This document shows positions 30,408 to 39,082 of a stretch of 39,182 bases of DNA, one piece after another. Both the position numbers and the translations under genes were made by a program. Below the pieces are notes generated by a model, which searched no databases, was not told the DNA's origin, and saw nothing but the letters and a program-made list of their open reading frames with translations. The stretch comes from SVQP01 sp045594705 (GTDB lineage Bacteria; Bacillota; Clostridia; Oscillospirales; CAG-272). Each line of letters opens with the position of its first letter. Within the stretch, counting starts at the first letter, position 1. The stretch lies in NCBI GenBank assembly GCA_045594705.1, contig JAZNZB010000059.1, positions 1 to 39,182 of the forward strand. Direction: 5' to 3'.

Positions 30408-32096
30408 TTATCTGACATCAAACGCAAACAGTCTGAACTGCTCGCAGCCATGGGTGGTCAGCGGTACGAATCTCACGGTCTTGACGCACCAATCCACGCG
30501 GTGCTTGACAAATCTTTGGTGGTTTTCATCCACTTCCAAGCAGAATTTCTCGCCAGCCTCGCTCTCACCCTCAATGCGGTATGCGTCGATCAGGGTGTGC
30601 GGCACCTTGTACTTGGGCTGCACCAGCGGATAATTGCATGGCATATTGTCGTACGGGCGATCCAAGTTGCTGTCAAACACCAATCGGATCTCGCGAACGG
30701 GCTCGTCGTGCGCAAAGGTATAGGTCACGCAATCCCCTGCCCCCCCGATCCACACGTTCTGCTCCAGGCGGTCGTGTCCGTTGCGCACCACCTCGTCGCT
30801 GCATGCAGCGCGTTTGGTCAGCGCGGGAATCTCTCTTGTATGCCAGGGCAGATAGCAGTCGTCCTCCATCAAGCTCTGCTGCAGGCGGGGAATATCCACG
30901 TTTTCAATGTGGCAGCCCTGTTTGATTGCCTGTGCGACAGCCGTGCCCAAGCCCTGCCCCAGCACCGCGCAGGTCGCCATGACGCGCGAGGAAGAAAGTG
31001 CTGCGTGGGAGACGCTGATATTGCGGCCCGCGAACACTAAATTTTCAATATTCTTAGAGATCATGCAACGCAGCGGCAGTCCCCAAGGCGTAGGTGCGGG
31101 ATGGTGAATGGTGGGATGCCCCTCGGTATAGTAAAAGCCTGCCGGGAAATGGTCGTCCATAGTCCAGCCCGCGTAAGCCACCATGTCGTCAAAGCGCCCC
31201 TCGGCCTCCACGTCGTTCTGCGTGACCACATATTTCCCGATATATCTGCGGCTCTCGCGCTTGCCGGGCAAAAAGCCGATCCATTCTATCTCCCAGTTCT
31301 CCACGCCGTGGTCGCCGTGATTTTTCATATGATCCCACACACCGTAGCAGATCTTGAGCAGCTCGTCGCGGCAGCGGTCGGTATCGTGAATGCAATCCCA
31401 CTCTCCGCCCACCTCGATCCACCAGAAGTTGCTTTCTATGGTATGCGATTTGTGCGGCAGATCGGCGTCGGTCGGATAGCTGTACGCCCATGCGGGCGGG
31501 GTGAATTTGACCGGATGGTCGGTCTCGCGGATCTGAAACAGACAGCTCATGCCCATGGTCTTCCTGTCTGCCACGTCGGGCGGAATGCGTTCGTCGTACT
31601 GACTTTTTGCCTCGCGGCCGTACGTGTGCTCCGCGCCGCTCAAGGGAGCAAGGATCGAGTCGCCCGAGCAGTCGGCAAAATACGTGGCCTTGATCTCGTG
31701 GAAGGTCTCGGCATTTGACTGCCACGCCTTGATCGACACGATGCGATTTCCTTGCATGGTGGCATCCAAACATGTGGTATTCAGAAGCAGCGTCAGATTC
31801 TCCTCTGCCATGGCCGTCCCGTACAATACGCTATCCCAAAGCGTGAATTTCAGCCCCGGGTTCTGATAATAATTCTCCAGCATCAGCTCCTCGACAATGC
31901 CGCTCTCGCGGTTGCCGTCGCCATTTGCACCGCACACCCACATGCGGATCTCGCTGGACGCGTTGCCTCCAAGCACAGGTCTGTCCTGCACCAAGATCAC
32001 CTTTGCGCCGTGTCTTGCAGCCGCAACGGCACAGCACAGCCCCGAAAGGCCGCCGCCCACCACGCAAAGATCGGTTGTGTAATACAAATGCTTCAT
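30408..32096 (-). CDS. FAD-dependent oxidoreductase with C-terminal beta domain
   Basis: The 562-residue protein has an N-terminal dinucleotide-binding motif (VVGGGLSGLCCAVAAARHGA) and the FAD_oxidored-family blocks QDRPVLGGNASSEIRMWVCG and GDGNRESGIVEEL. LVFAGRNISVSHAALSSSRV closes the FAD domain (about 365-395). The last 120 residues are beta-rich and look like a galactose-binding or discoidin-like module (VRFVPLTTHGCEQFRLFAFDV). Such fusions are seen in gut bacteria acting on plant or host metabolites; the substrate here is unknown. The start lies 4 bp after the MATE stop, in an operon with it. No signal peptide, so cytoplasmic. Confidence 0.82.
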   Translation of the reverse strand: MKHLYYTTDLCVVGGGLSGLCCAVAAARHGAKVILVQDRPVLGGNASSEIRMWVCGANGDGNRESGIVEELMLENYYQNPGLKFTLWDSVLYGTAMAEENLTLLLNTTCLDATMQGNRIVSIKAWQSNAETFHEIKATYFADCSGDSILAPLSGAEHTYGREAKSQYDERIPPDVADRKTMGMSCLFQIRETDHPVKFTPPAWAYSYPTDADLPHKSHTIESNFWWIEVGGEWDCIHDTDRCRDELLKICYGVWDHMKNHGDHGVENWEIEWIGFLPGKRESRRYIGKYVVTQNDVEAEGRFDDMVAYAGWTMDDHFPAGFYYTEGHPTIHHPAPTPWGLPLRCMISKNIENLVFAGRNISVSHAALSSSRVMATCAVLGQGLGTAVAQAIKQGCHIENVDIPRLQQSLMEDDCYLPWHTREIPALTKRAACSDEVVRNGHDRLEQNVWIGGAGDCVTYTFAHDEPVREIRLVFDSNLDRPYDNMPCNYPLVQPKYKVPHTLIDAYRIEGESEAGEKFCLEVDENHQRFVKHRVDWCVKTVRFVPLTTHGCEQFRLFAFDVR

Positions 32097-32100
32097 AACA

Positions 32101-33501
32101 TTAACCCGCCTTGATCAGATTTTTTGCCCAGAAGCCCGACTTGACAAAGAAGAAGCCGAGAATGCACTTGATCAGCTCCAGCGAGAGCACGATGGCGTAC
32201 ATGGGCACAAGAGGAATCGAGGTCAGATGGCCGAGAATGAATGCCACCGGCACGCAGATCAGCCACATAAAGCCGCTGTCAAAGGCAAAGACGAAGAGTG
32301 ATCGTCCGCCCGAGCGCAGCGTAAAATAGGTCGAATGTGCAAAGGCGTTACAGGGCAGCATCAGACCTGCGATGCGGATCATGTGCACTGCCAGCACGCG
32401 GGATTCTTCCGAAACCTCGGAGAACATTTGCGGGAACAGGGGGGCTGTGAGCGCCATGACACCGCCAATGACCGCACAGGCGGCAGTGGATGTAAAGATC
32501 AGGCGGGAATCGGCAATTTTGGCCTCCTCGATCTCGCCCGCGCCCAGCTTCTGGCCCACGATAATGGCTACCGCGTTGCCAAGCGCCATCATGGCAATAC
32601 CGAACATATTGCTCATGGTGCTGGTAATGCCGTAAGCTCCCACGGCAACCGTGCCGCGCACCGAATAGCACTGTGCCAGCACCGCCATGCCGCTGGACCA
32701 CAGCACCTCGTTAAACAGCAGCGGCAGACCCTTGATCGTGATTTGCCCGATCAGCGCACGCGGCACAAGCAGCGTGCGGTAAAGCCCCTTGGCGAATGGA
32801 TTTTTCTTTTTATTTCCGTGCGTATATACAAACAAAATGCCGAATTCCACAAATCTTGCGGCAGCGGTCGCGATTGCCGCGCCCTGCACGCCCAGCTCGG
32901 GGAAGCCAAAATTGCCGAAGATGAGCAGATAGTTGCCGAGCAGATTGACGAGCAGTGCAACGCTGCCCGCGATCATGGGCGGGATAGTCTTGCCCGTCTC
33001 GCGCAGCGTGGATGCGTACACCATGCTCAGCGCGTGCGGGATCATGCAGCTCATAATGATATACAGGTATTTCAAACCGTACTCGGTGATCAGCGCAAGA
33101 TCGGTGCCGTCGTCCACGTCGTGCAGGTACAGAGAGATCAGCTGCCGTCCGCCAAAACCAAAGATCAGCGCGCCGATCAGCACCACACTCCCTGCCGCAT
33201 ACAGCTTGAAGCGGAAGGAATTGCGCACGCCCTCGTCGTCGCGGTTTCCGTGGAATTGTGCGGAAAAGATGCCCGCGCCCGCAAGTGCGCCGAACACGCA
33301 CACCATATACACAAACACGAGCTGGTTGACAATGACCACCGCATTGTACTGCTCGGGGCCGGTATGGCCGATCATAATATTATCAAGAAGCGAGACAAAT
33401 TCGGTAATGCCGTTTTGCAGCATGATGGGGAGCGCGACCGTGATCAGCGTTTTATAAAACGCGCGATCACCGATCAGTCGGTTGGGTTTGATGAGTGCCA
33501 T
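32101..33501 (-). CDS. MATE family efflux transporter
   Basis: The 466-residue protein has about 12 transmembrane segments and the MATE pattern of two related six-helix halves: IMLQNGITEFVSLLDNIMIG near the N-terminus and LLFNEVLWSSGMAVLAQCYS in the second half, with GQKLGAGEIEEA-type loops. It would export small organic compounds by ion exchange at the membrane. GGAGG precedes ATG 33501. It leads the operon with the FAD oxidoreductase, so the oxidoreductase product or substrate may be its cargo (inference). Confidence 0.9.
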   Translation of the reverse strand: MALIKPNRLIGDRAFYKTLITVALPIMLQNGITEFVSLLDNIMIGHTGPEQYNAVVIVNQLVFVYMVCVFGALAGAGIFSAQFHGNRDDEGVRNSFRFKLYAAGSVVLIGALIFGFGGRQLISLYLHDVDDGTDLALITEYGLKYLYIIMSCMIPHALSMVYASTLRETGKTIPPMIAGSVALLVNLLGNYLLIFGNFGFPELGVQGAAIATAAARFVEFGILFVYTHGNKKKNPFAKGLYRTLLVPRALIGQITIKGLPLLFNEVLWSSGMAVLAQCYSVRGTVAVGAYGITSTMSNMFGIAMMALGNAVAIIVGQKLGAGEIEEAKIADSRLIFTSTAACAVIGGVMALTAPLFPQMFSEVSEESRVLAVHMIRIAGLMLPCNAFAHSTYFTLRSGGRSLFVFAFDSGFMWLICVPVAFILGHLTSIPLVPMYAIVLSLELIKCILGFFFVKSGFWAKNLIKAG

Positions 33502-33534
33502 GGGGTCCTCCGGAACGATAATTTGCTACCTTAC

Positions 33535-33563
33535 ATTTTATCATGTTTTTTGGCATAAGTCAA
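33535..33563 (-). promoter_or_regulatory. Promoter of the MATE/oxidoreductase operon
   Basis: On the minus strand TTGACT (33558-33563), 17 bp, TAAAAT (33535-33540). Confidence 0.75.
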
Positions 33564-33603
33564 TGAAATTTGCGAAATGCAAGGTGCGAAATGCCAAATA
33601 TAC

Positions 33604-33630
33604 GTAGGGCGGGGGCAAGCCACCGCCTAC
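33604..33630. repeat. Short GTAGGGCGG palindromic element
   Basis: GTAGGGCGG... pairs with ...CCGCCTAC with one bulge. Direct GCGAAATGC repeats and GCATTCCGCATT copies flank it (33571-33660). The same GTAGGGCG style marks the elements at 6215 and 14587. Confidence 0.55.
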
Positions 33631-33662
33631 ATGCGTTTTTCATTCCGCATTCCGCATTTTCC

Positions 33663-33691
33663 TTGACAATCCCCTGTGTATATGCTATAAT
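33663..33691 (+). promoter_or_regulatory. Promoter of the rimO/pgsA operon
   Basis: TTGACA (33663-33668), 17 bp, TATAAT (33686-33691): perfect consensus. Confidence 0.88.
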
Positions 33692-33726
33692 GTAAGGTGG
33701 TAAACTACGAGAACGAGGTTTTATAT

Positions 33727-35055
33727 ATGAAAATCGGTTTTATTTCTCTCGGCTGCTGCAAAAATCAGCTGGATACCGAGGTCATGCTGCATCACGTGGC
33801 AGAAGCGGGATACGAGATCACGCCCGAGGACATTGAGGCGGACGTCATCATCGTCAACACCTGCGCCTTTATCGAAAGCGCGAAAAAGGAAGCCATTGAC
33901 AACATTCTGGACGTTGCATGGCTCAAGGAGCATCGCGACCTGAAGGCTATTATCGTCACGGGCTGTCTTGCCGAGCGTTACGGCGAGCAGATCATAGAGG
34001 AGATGCCCGAGGTGGATGCAGTGCTGGGCGTTGGCTCGATCCACAACATCGTGGACGCCATCAAGGCCGTCACCGCAAAGAATCCGCAGAAATACTTCTC
34101 CAAAGAGGATAAAAACACCGTTGCTCTTGGCGGCGACCGCGTGCTGACCACGCCCGAATACGCCACCTACCTCAAGATCGGTGAGGGCTGCGACAACCGC
34201 TGCGCGTACTGTGCCATCCCCGGCATTCGCGGCAAGTTCCGCTCCCGCCCCATCGAGGAGCTGGTGGAAGAGGCCGTGCAGCTGGAGCAGTTGGGTGCAC
34301 GAGAGATCTCGATCATTGCGCAGGACATCACCCGCTACGGTCTTGACCTTTACGGCGAATACCGTTTAGACAAGCTGCTGCGCGCCATTACCGACGCGAC
34401 AAAGTCGGTGCGCCTGCGCCTCTTATACTGCTACCCCGACAAGATCACCGACGCGCTGGTTGCCGAGATCCGCGACAACGACCGCATCATCAAGTACATC
34501 GATATGCCCATCCAGCACATCAGCGACCATATGCTCAAGAGCATGAACCGCCACGGAGACAGCGCCATGATCAAGGACGCGATCCGCAGATTGCGCGCTA
34601 TCCCCGGTATGACCCTGCGCACCACCTTTATCGTGGGCTTCCCCGGTGAGACCGAGCAGGACTTTATTGAACTGTGCGAATTCGTCAAGGAGGCGAGATT
34701 TGACCGTCTGGGCGTCTTTACCTACTCCCGCGAGGAGGACACTCCTGCATATGATTTCCCGGATCAGATCGACGAGCAGATCAAGCAGGACAGATACGAC
34801 ATCATCATGAAGGAGCAGATGCTGATCGGCGCAGAGCTCAACGAGCAAAAGATCGGCAGCGTGGTTCGCGTGCTTTGCGAGGACTACGACCCCGTCAGCG
34901 AGACCTGCTACGGCAGAAGCGATGCGGATGCGCCCGACATTGACGGAAAGGTCTATTTCCGTGCGTCCTACCGCCCCGCACCCGGCTCTTACGTGGACGT
35001 GCAGATTTCCGACGTCATCGACTACGACCTGTTTGGCGAGGCCGTGCAAAAATAA
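33727..35055 (+). CDS. rimO: Ribosomal protein S12 methylthiotransferase
   Basis: The 442-residue radical-SAM enzyme adds a methylthio group to an aspartate of ribosomal protein S12. It has the UPF0004 cluster cysteines Cys10, Cys46 and Cys80, the radical-SAM CDNRCAYC motif (Cys155, Cys159, Cys162), and a C-terminal TRAM domain (from about 365). RimO is favoured over MiaB by IGEGCDNRCAYCAIP, the MPIQHISDHML block and the PAYDFPDQI region. ATG 33727 has a weak GAGG site; an in-frame GTG at 33697 is the alternative start. It is followed 33 bp later by pgsA. Confidence 0.92.
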   Translation: MKIGFISLGCCKNQLDTEVMLHHVAEAGYEITPEDIEADVIIVNTCAFIESAKKEAIDNILDVAWLKEHRDLKAIIVTGCLAERYGEQIIEEMPEVDAVLGVGSIHNIVDAIKAVTAKNPQKYFSKEDKNTVALGGDRVLTTPEYATYLKIGEGCDNRCAYCAIPGIRGKFRSRPIEELVEEAVQLEQLGAREISIIAQDITRYGLDLYGEYRLDKLLRAITDATKSVRLRLLYCYPDKITDALVAEIRDNDRIIKYIDMPIQHISDHMLKSMNRHGDSAMIKDAIRRLRAIPGMTLRTTFIVGFPGETEQDFIELCEFVKEARFDRLGVFTYSREEDTPAYDFPDQIDEQIKQDRYDIIMKEQMLIGAELNEQKIGSVVRVLCEDYDPVSETCYGRSDADAPDIDGKVYFRASYRPAPGSYVDVQISDVIDYDLFGEAVQK

Positions 35056-35061
35056 AATCAA

Positions 35062-35085
35062 GCCGCCCTTGGCGGCATGGAGGTT
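35062..35085 (+). promoter_or_regulatory. Hairpin-RBS leader cassette, copy 3
   Basis: GCCGCC-CTT-GGCGGC (35062-35076) followed by ATGGAGGTTATG and the start of pgsA. The stop of rimO lies 6 bp upstream. Confidence 0.6.
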
Positions 35086-35088
35086 ATG

Positions 35089-35715
35089 ATGAAAATGAAT
35101 CTTCCCAACAAGCTGACGCTGCTGCGTCTGATCATGGTGCCCTTTTTCATGGTTGCTATGGCCATTCCGGAGCTGTTTGCGGTATCCGCCCCTGTGCACG
35201 TCGCGTGCAATATTGCAGGCGTGGTACTGTTTATCATCGCATCCGTCACCGACTTTTTGGACGGAAATATCGCGCGTAAATACAACCTGGTCACCAATTT
35301 CGGTAAATTCATGGACCCGCTTGCAGACAAGCTGATGGTCATTGGCGCAATGCTCATGATCCTGTATAAATCCGACTATCAAGCAATCCGCCCCCTGTTC
35401 ATCTGGGCAACCGTGGCAGTCATCTTCCGTGAGCTTGCCGTCACAGGCCTTCGTTTGCTTGTTGTGGAAAGCGACGGCAAGGTCATTGCAGCCAACATGC
35501 TCGGCAAGATCAAAACGGTTTTGCAGATCGTTTGCATCTGCACGGTCATCATTGAGCCGCTGATCTACGCCATCCCCGGTCTGAGCGTTCCCGCATTTAT
35601 GACTACCTATCTTCCCCTTTCGCTTGTAACCACCGCAGCCATGATCGTGATCACGGTGTGGTCGGGTATCAACTACCTCAAGGGCGGTATTCAGTATATC
35701 AAGCCCAATCAATAA
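35089..35715 (+). CDS. pgsA: CDP-diacylglycerol--glycerol-3-phosphate 3-phosphatidyltransferase
   Basis: The 208-residue membrane protein makes phosphatidylglycerol phosphate. It has the CDP-alcohol phosphotransferase motif D-G-x2-A-R-x8-G-x3-D-x3-D within FLDGNIARKYNLVTNFGKFM and the following DPLAD, and about five transmembrane segments. GGAGGT (35079-35084) suits ATG 35089 with 4 bp, the same spacing as copy 1 of the leader cassette. It is co-transcribed with rimO. Confidence 0.92.
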   Translation: MKMNLPNKLTLLRLIMVPFFMVAMAIPELFAVSAPVHVACNIAGVVLFIIASVTDFLDGNIARKYNLVTNFGKFMDPLADKLMVIGAMLMILYKSDYQAIRPLFIWATVAVIFRELAVTGLRLLVVESDGKVIAANMLGKIKTVLQIVCICTVIIEPLIYAIPGLSVPAFMTTYLPLSLVTTAAMIVITVWSGINYLKGGIQYIKPNQ

Positions 35716-35728
35716 AATATGACAAGCA

Positions 35729-35754
35729 AAGCCCGCTGCGCAAGCAGCGGGCTT
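35729..35754. terminator. Terminator between pgsA and the small-protein genes
   Basis: AAGCCCGCTGC (35729-35739) / GCAGCGGGCTT (35744-35754), 4-base loop, in a convergent gap. T-rich sequence follows on both sides. Confidence 0.75.
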
Positions 35755-35775
35755 CTTAATCTTTATGATTGTGTC

Positions 35776-35955
35776 TCATCGCCGGTTGCTCTTCGACAGA
35801 CCAACCACAATGCTGTCCGGACTGATATAGGCCTCTTCGTTGGGAGTGCCTGTTTTAGGGTCGTAATGATTGCTCTTATCGTTAAACCACTGCTCCTGCT
35901 TCTTTTCCTCTTCAACCTTCTTCTTTTTACCGAAAATCTTCTTGAAAATGTTCAT
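35776..35955 (-). CDS. Tiny basic-amphipathic protein, tandem paralogue 2
   Basis: The 59-residue protein begins MNIFKKIFGKKKKVEEEKKQ and then QWFNDKSNHYDPKTGTPNE. The 5' end, including AAGGAGGTCCGCT upstream, is nearly identical in DNA to the gene at 35996-36163. The basic amphipathic start could bind membrane or RNA. The rest has no recognised family. It has no promoter of its own that I can see and likely shares the one at 36195. The start ATG 35955 is set by the ribosome binding site; the frame extends upstream without one. Confidence 0.65.
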   Translation of the reverse strand: MNIFKKIFGKKKKVEEEKKQEQWFNDKSNHYDPKTGTPNEEAYISPDSIVVGLSKSNRR

Positions 35956-35995
35956 AGCGGACCTCCTTGTCATACATTTTTCCTTTTAAACGATA

Positions 35996-36163
35996 TCAGT
36001 TCTGCGCAATGTCCATCGTGACCGTGCATTCCATCGAGTTATCACCGGGCAGTACCTCGGAGTGTCCCAATGAACCTTCGTGCGCGTTGTTGTACCAGCA
36101 CTCCTCTTTCTCTTCCTTTTCTTTTTTCTTGAAGATACCGAAAATCTTCTTGAAAATGTTCAT
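35996..36163 (-). CDS. Tiny basic-amphipathic protein, tandem paralogue 1
   Basis: The 55-residue protein starts MNIFKKIFGIFKKKEKEEKE, followed by ECWYNNAHEGSLGHSEVL and a hydrophilic tail. It shares MNIFKKIFG, a charged K/E stretch and (E)xW(F/Y)N(D/N) with its neighbour, then diverges. One Cys and two Trp/Tyr suggest a small fold. ATG 36163 has GGAGGTCCGCT upstream and a strong promoter at 36195-36223. Function unknown. Confidence 0.65.
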   Translation of the reverse strand: MNIFKKIFGIFKKKEKEEKEECWYNNAHEGSLGHSEVLPGDNSMECTVTMDIAQN

Positions 36164-36194
36164 AGCGGACCTCCTCTCGCCTTTCTTTATTATC

Positions 36195-36223
36195 ATTTTA
36201 TCACTCCCCCCTGCACTTGTCAA
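36195..36223 (-). promoter_or_regulatory. Promoter of the tandem small-protein genes
   Basis: On the minus strand TTGACA (36218-36223), 17 bp, TAAAAT (36195-36200). Confidence 0.82.
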
Positions 36224-36256
36224 TACTTCCCCGCAAAAAATGCACCCCTGCACTTT

Positions 36257-36462
36257 GGCGTGATACTCTTATCGGAGTATCACGCCGGTTCTATTCGCCT
36301 TGGACGAGTGTTATTGCGTCGCAGTGATATTTGGACTTCGTCCAAGTGATATTCGCTACGCGAGTTTATAGGCGAATAGAATATCACTGTGAGGCGAAGC
36401 CGAACAATATCACTATTGCGTCAGCAATAATATCGCTCTTTGCGTCAGCAAAGAATACCACT
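36257..36462. repeat. Palindromic hairpin array with a repeated 9-mer
   Basis: The region begins with a perfect 12-bp stem GGCGTGATACTC (36257-36268) / GAGTATCACGCC (36275-36286) and an outer 11-bp pair TCTATTCGCCT (36290-36300) / AGGCGAATAGA (36370-36380). Copies of AGTGATATT (36323-36331, 36345-36353; variant 36306-36314) lie left, and its complement AATATCACT lies right (36380-36388, 36406-36414; variants 36429-36437 and 36454-36462). Between them sit small hairpins with loops TTC, TAC, GAA or GTCA (36331-36345, 36353-36363, 36414-36429, 36438-36453). No reading frame or transposase is present. Confidence 0.85.
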
Positions 36463-36476
36463 TAATAAGGCAGAAA

Positions 36477-36517
36477 AGAGAGAGCAACACGGAAATTGCT
36501 TCCGCATTACTCTCTCT
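36477..36517 (-). terminator. Terminator of the pyruvate phosphate dikinase gene
   Basis: AGAGAGAG (36477-36484) / CTCTCTCT (36510-36517) with an inner GCGGAAGCAATTTCCG-like pairing, followed on the minus strand by TTTT. Confidence 0.7.
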
Positions 36518-36552
36518 ATTTGTTTATATTGCTTTTTTGTAATTTCTAAAAA

Positions 36553-38998
36553 TTACTTCAGAGCAGCCTGTGCAGCAGCCAGTCTTGCGATCGGAACGCG
36601 GAAAGGCGAGCAGGAAACGTAGTCCAGGCCAAGGGTATGGCAGAACTCTACGGATGTGGGGTCACCACCGTGCTCACCGCAGATACCGATGTGCAGCTTG
36701 GAGTTGTTAGCGCGGCCGTCGGTGCAAGCCATCTTCATCAGCTTACCAACACCGGTCTGGTCCAGCTTTGCAAAGGGATCGTTCTCGAAGATCTTGCTGT
36801 CATAGTATGCGCCCAGGAACTTGCCTGCGTCGTCACGGGAGAAGCCGAAGGTCATCTGAGTCAGGTCGTTGGTACCGAAGCAGAAGAAGTCAGCGTTCTG
36901 AGCGATCTCGTCAGCGGTCAGGCATGCACGAGGAATCTCGATCATGGTACCAACCTCATACTTCAGCTCTACGCCTGCAGCAGCGATTTCAGCGTCAGCA
37001 GTAGCAACAACGACGTTCTTGACGTACTTGAGCTCCTTAACCTCGCCTACCAGAGGAATCATGATCTCGGGAACCATGTTCCATTCGGGATGGTTCTTCT
37101 GAACGTTGATTGCTGCGCGGATAACAGCCTTGGTCTGCATCTTTGCGATCTCGGGATAGGTTACAGCCAGACGGCAGCCACGGTGACCCATCATGGGGTT
37201 GAACTCGTGCAGGCTCTGGATGATAGCCTTGATCTGGTCAACGGTCTTGCCCTGGGTGTTAGCCAGCAGCGCGATCTCTTCCTCAGTGGTGGGAACGAAC
37301 TCGTGCAGAGGGGGATCCAGGAAACGGATGCAAACGGGAGTGCCCTCGAGAGCCTCGTAGATCTTCTCGAAGTCGCCCTGCTGGTAAGGCAGGATCTTCT
37401 CAAGCGCTACTTCGCGCTCTTCAGCGGTGTCGGAGCAGATCATCTCACGGAAAGCAGCAATTCTGTCTGCCTCGAAGAACATGTGCTCGGTACGACAAAG
37501 ACCGATACCCTCAGCGCCCAGCTCACGAGCCTTCTTAGCGTCTGCGGGAGTATCAGCGTTGGTTCTTACCTTCAGGGTGCGGAACTTGTCAGCCCAGCCC
37601 ATGATGGTGCCGAAGTTGCCGGAGATCTCAGCGTCAACGGTGGGAATGATACCGTCGTAGATCTTACCGGTGGAACCGTCGATAGAAATATAGTCGCCCT
37701 CAACGTAGGTCTTGCCTGCGAGAGTGAACTTCTTGTTTTCCTCGTCCATAGCGATCTCGCCACAGCCGGAAACGCAGCACTTACCCATACCACGAGCAAC
37801 AACTGCTGCGTGAGAGGTCATACCGCCGCGAACGGTCAGGATACCCTGGGATGCCTTCATACCGGTAATATCCTCGGGAGAGGTCTCCAGACGAACCAGA
37901 ACAACCTTCTTGCCGGCAGCATGCCAAGCCTCAGCGTCCTCCGCGGAGAAGACGATCTGACCGCAAGCAGCACCGGGAGAAGCGCCCAGACCCTTACCAA
38001 CAGGGTTAGCAGCCTTCAGAGCCTTCGCGTCGAACTGGGGATGGAGCAGAGTGTCGAGGTTTCTGGGGTCGATCATCAGAACAGCCTCAGCCTCGGTCTT
38101 GTGACCCTCGGCTACCAGATCAACTGCGATCTGCAGAGCTGCGGGAGCAGTTCTCTTACCGTTACGGGTCTGGAGCATATAGAGCTTACCGTGCTCAACG
38201 GTGAACTCCATGTCCTGCATATCGTGATAGTGGTTCTCGAGGATCTCGCAGACCTTAACGAATTCTGCATATGCCTCGGGGAACTTGTTAGCCATTTCAG
38301 CGATGGGCATAGGAGTACGCACGCCTGCAACAACGTCCTCGCCCTGAGCGTTGGTCAAAAACTCACCCATCAGCTTCTTTTCGCCGGTGGAGGGGTCACG
38401 GGTAAATGCAACACCGGTGCCGCAGTCGTCACCCATGTTACCGAATGCCATTGCCTGTACGTTTACTGCAGTACCCCAGGAGTAGGGAATGTCGTTGTCA
38501 CGTCTGTAAACGTTTGCACGGGGGTTGTCCCAAGAACGGAATACTGCCTTAACAGCACCCATAAGCTGCTCCTTAGGATCGGAGGGGAAATCAACACCGA
38601 TCTTTGCCTTGTACTCAGCCTTGAACTGGTTTGCAAGCTCCTTGAGGTCATCGGCGGTGAGGTCGACGTCGAGCTTAACGCCCTTCTCTTCCTTCATCTT
38701 GTCGATAAGCTCCTCAAAGTACTTCTTGCCGACCTCCATAACGACGTCGGAGTACATCTGGATAAATCTTCTGTAGCAGTCGTAAGCCCATCTTGCGTTA
38801 CCGGACTTCTTAGCCATAACCTCAACAACCTCTTCGTTAAGACCGAGGTTAAGAATGGTGTCCATCATACCGGGCATGGATGCTCTTGCGCCTGAACGAA
38901 CGGAAACGAGAAGGGGGTTCTCAAGGTCACCGAACTTTTTGCCGGTAACGCCTTCCATCTTCACGATGTACTCATTGATCTCTGCCTGAATATCGTCA
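36553..38998 (-). CDS. ppdK: Pyruvate, phosphate dikinase, 5' end missing
   Basis: About 815 of roughly 875 residues are present. The enzyme interconverts pyruvate, ATP and phosphate with phosphoenolpyruvate, AMP and pyrophosphate in the cytoplasm. Visible are NPLLVSVRSGARASMPGMMD of the ATP-grasp domain, the phospho-histidine loop GGMTSHAAVVARGMGKCCVS, and the PEP/pyruvate barrel with CFGTNDLTQMTFGFSRDDAG and GICGEHGGDPTSVEFCHTLG. The gene is cut at 38998, where adapter sequence begins; codons beyond it (MAHRTTWLRSDF) are adapter-encoded and not real. The final real residues are DDIQAEINEY. About 60 N-terminal residues are missing. Confidence 0.95.
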
Positions 38999-39082
38999 AA
39001 GTCGGATCGTAGCCATGTCGTTCTGTGAGCCAAGGAGTTGAATTACTAAGTTGTCTTCCTAAGACCGCTTGGCCTCCGACTT
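38999..39082. other. DNBSEQ/MGI sequencing adapter and barcode (assembly artefact)
   Basis: 38999-39040 is the 42-base MGI/BGI adapter beginning AAGTCGGATCGTAGCCATGT. 39041-39050 (AATTACTAAG) is a 10-base barcode-like insert. 39051-39082 is the reverse complement of the other 32-base adapter, ending GCTTGGCCTCCGACTT. These match the well-known kit sequences from memory. Confidence 0.95.

Noticed and set aside
34423..35712. 429-codon minus-strand frame across rimO and pgsA
   Set aside because: Spans two well-supported plus-strand genes; His-rich composition typical of an antisense frame.
36380..36462. CRISPR-like array
   Set aside because: The repeated unit is only 9 bp and imperfect, spacers are palindromic, and no cas genes are near.
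36637..38895. Long open frame (752 codons) on the plus strand
   Set aside because: It is antisense to ppdK, whose motifs are unmistakable; it has no ribosome binding site or recognisable domain.
38999..39033. N-terminal codons MAHRTTWLRSDF of the dikinase
   Set aside because: They are encoded by sequencing adapter.
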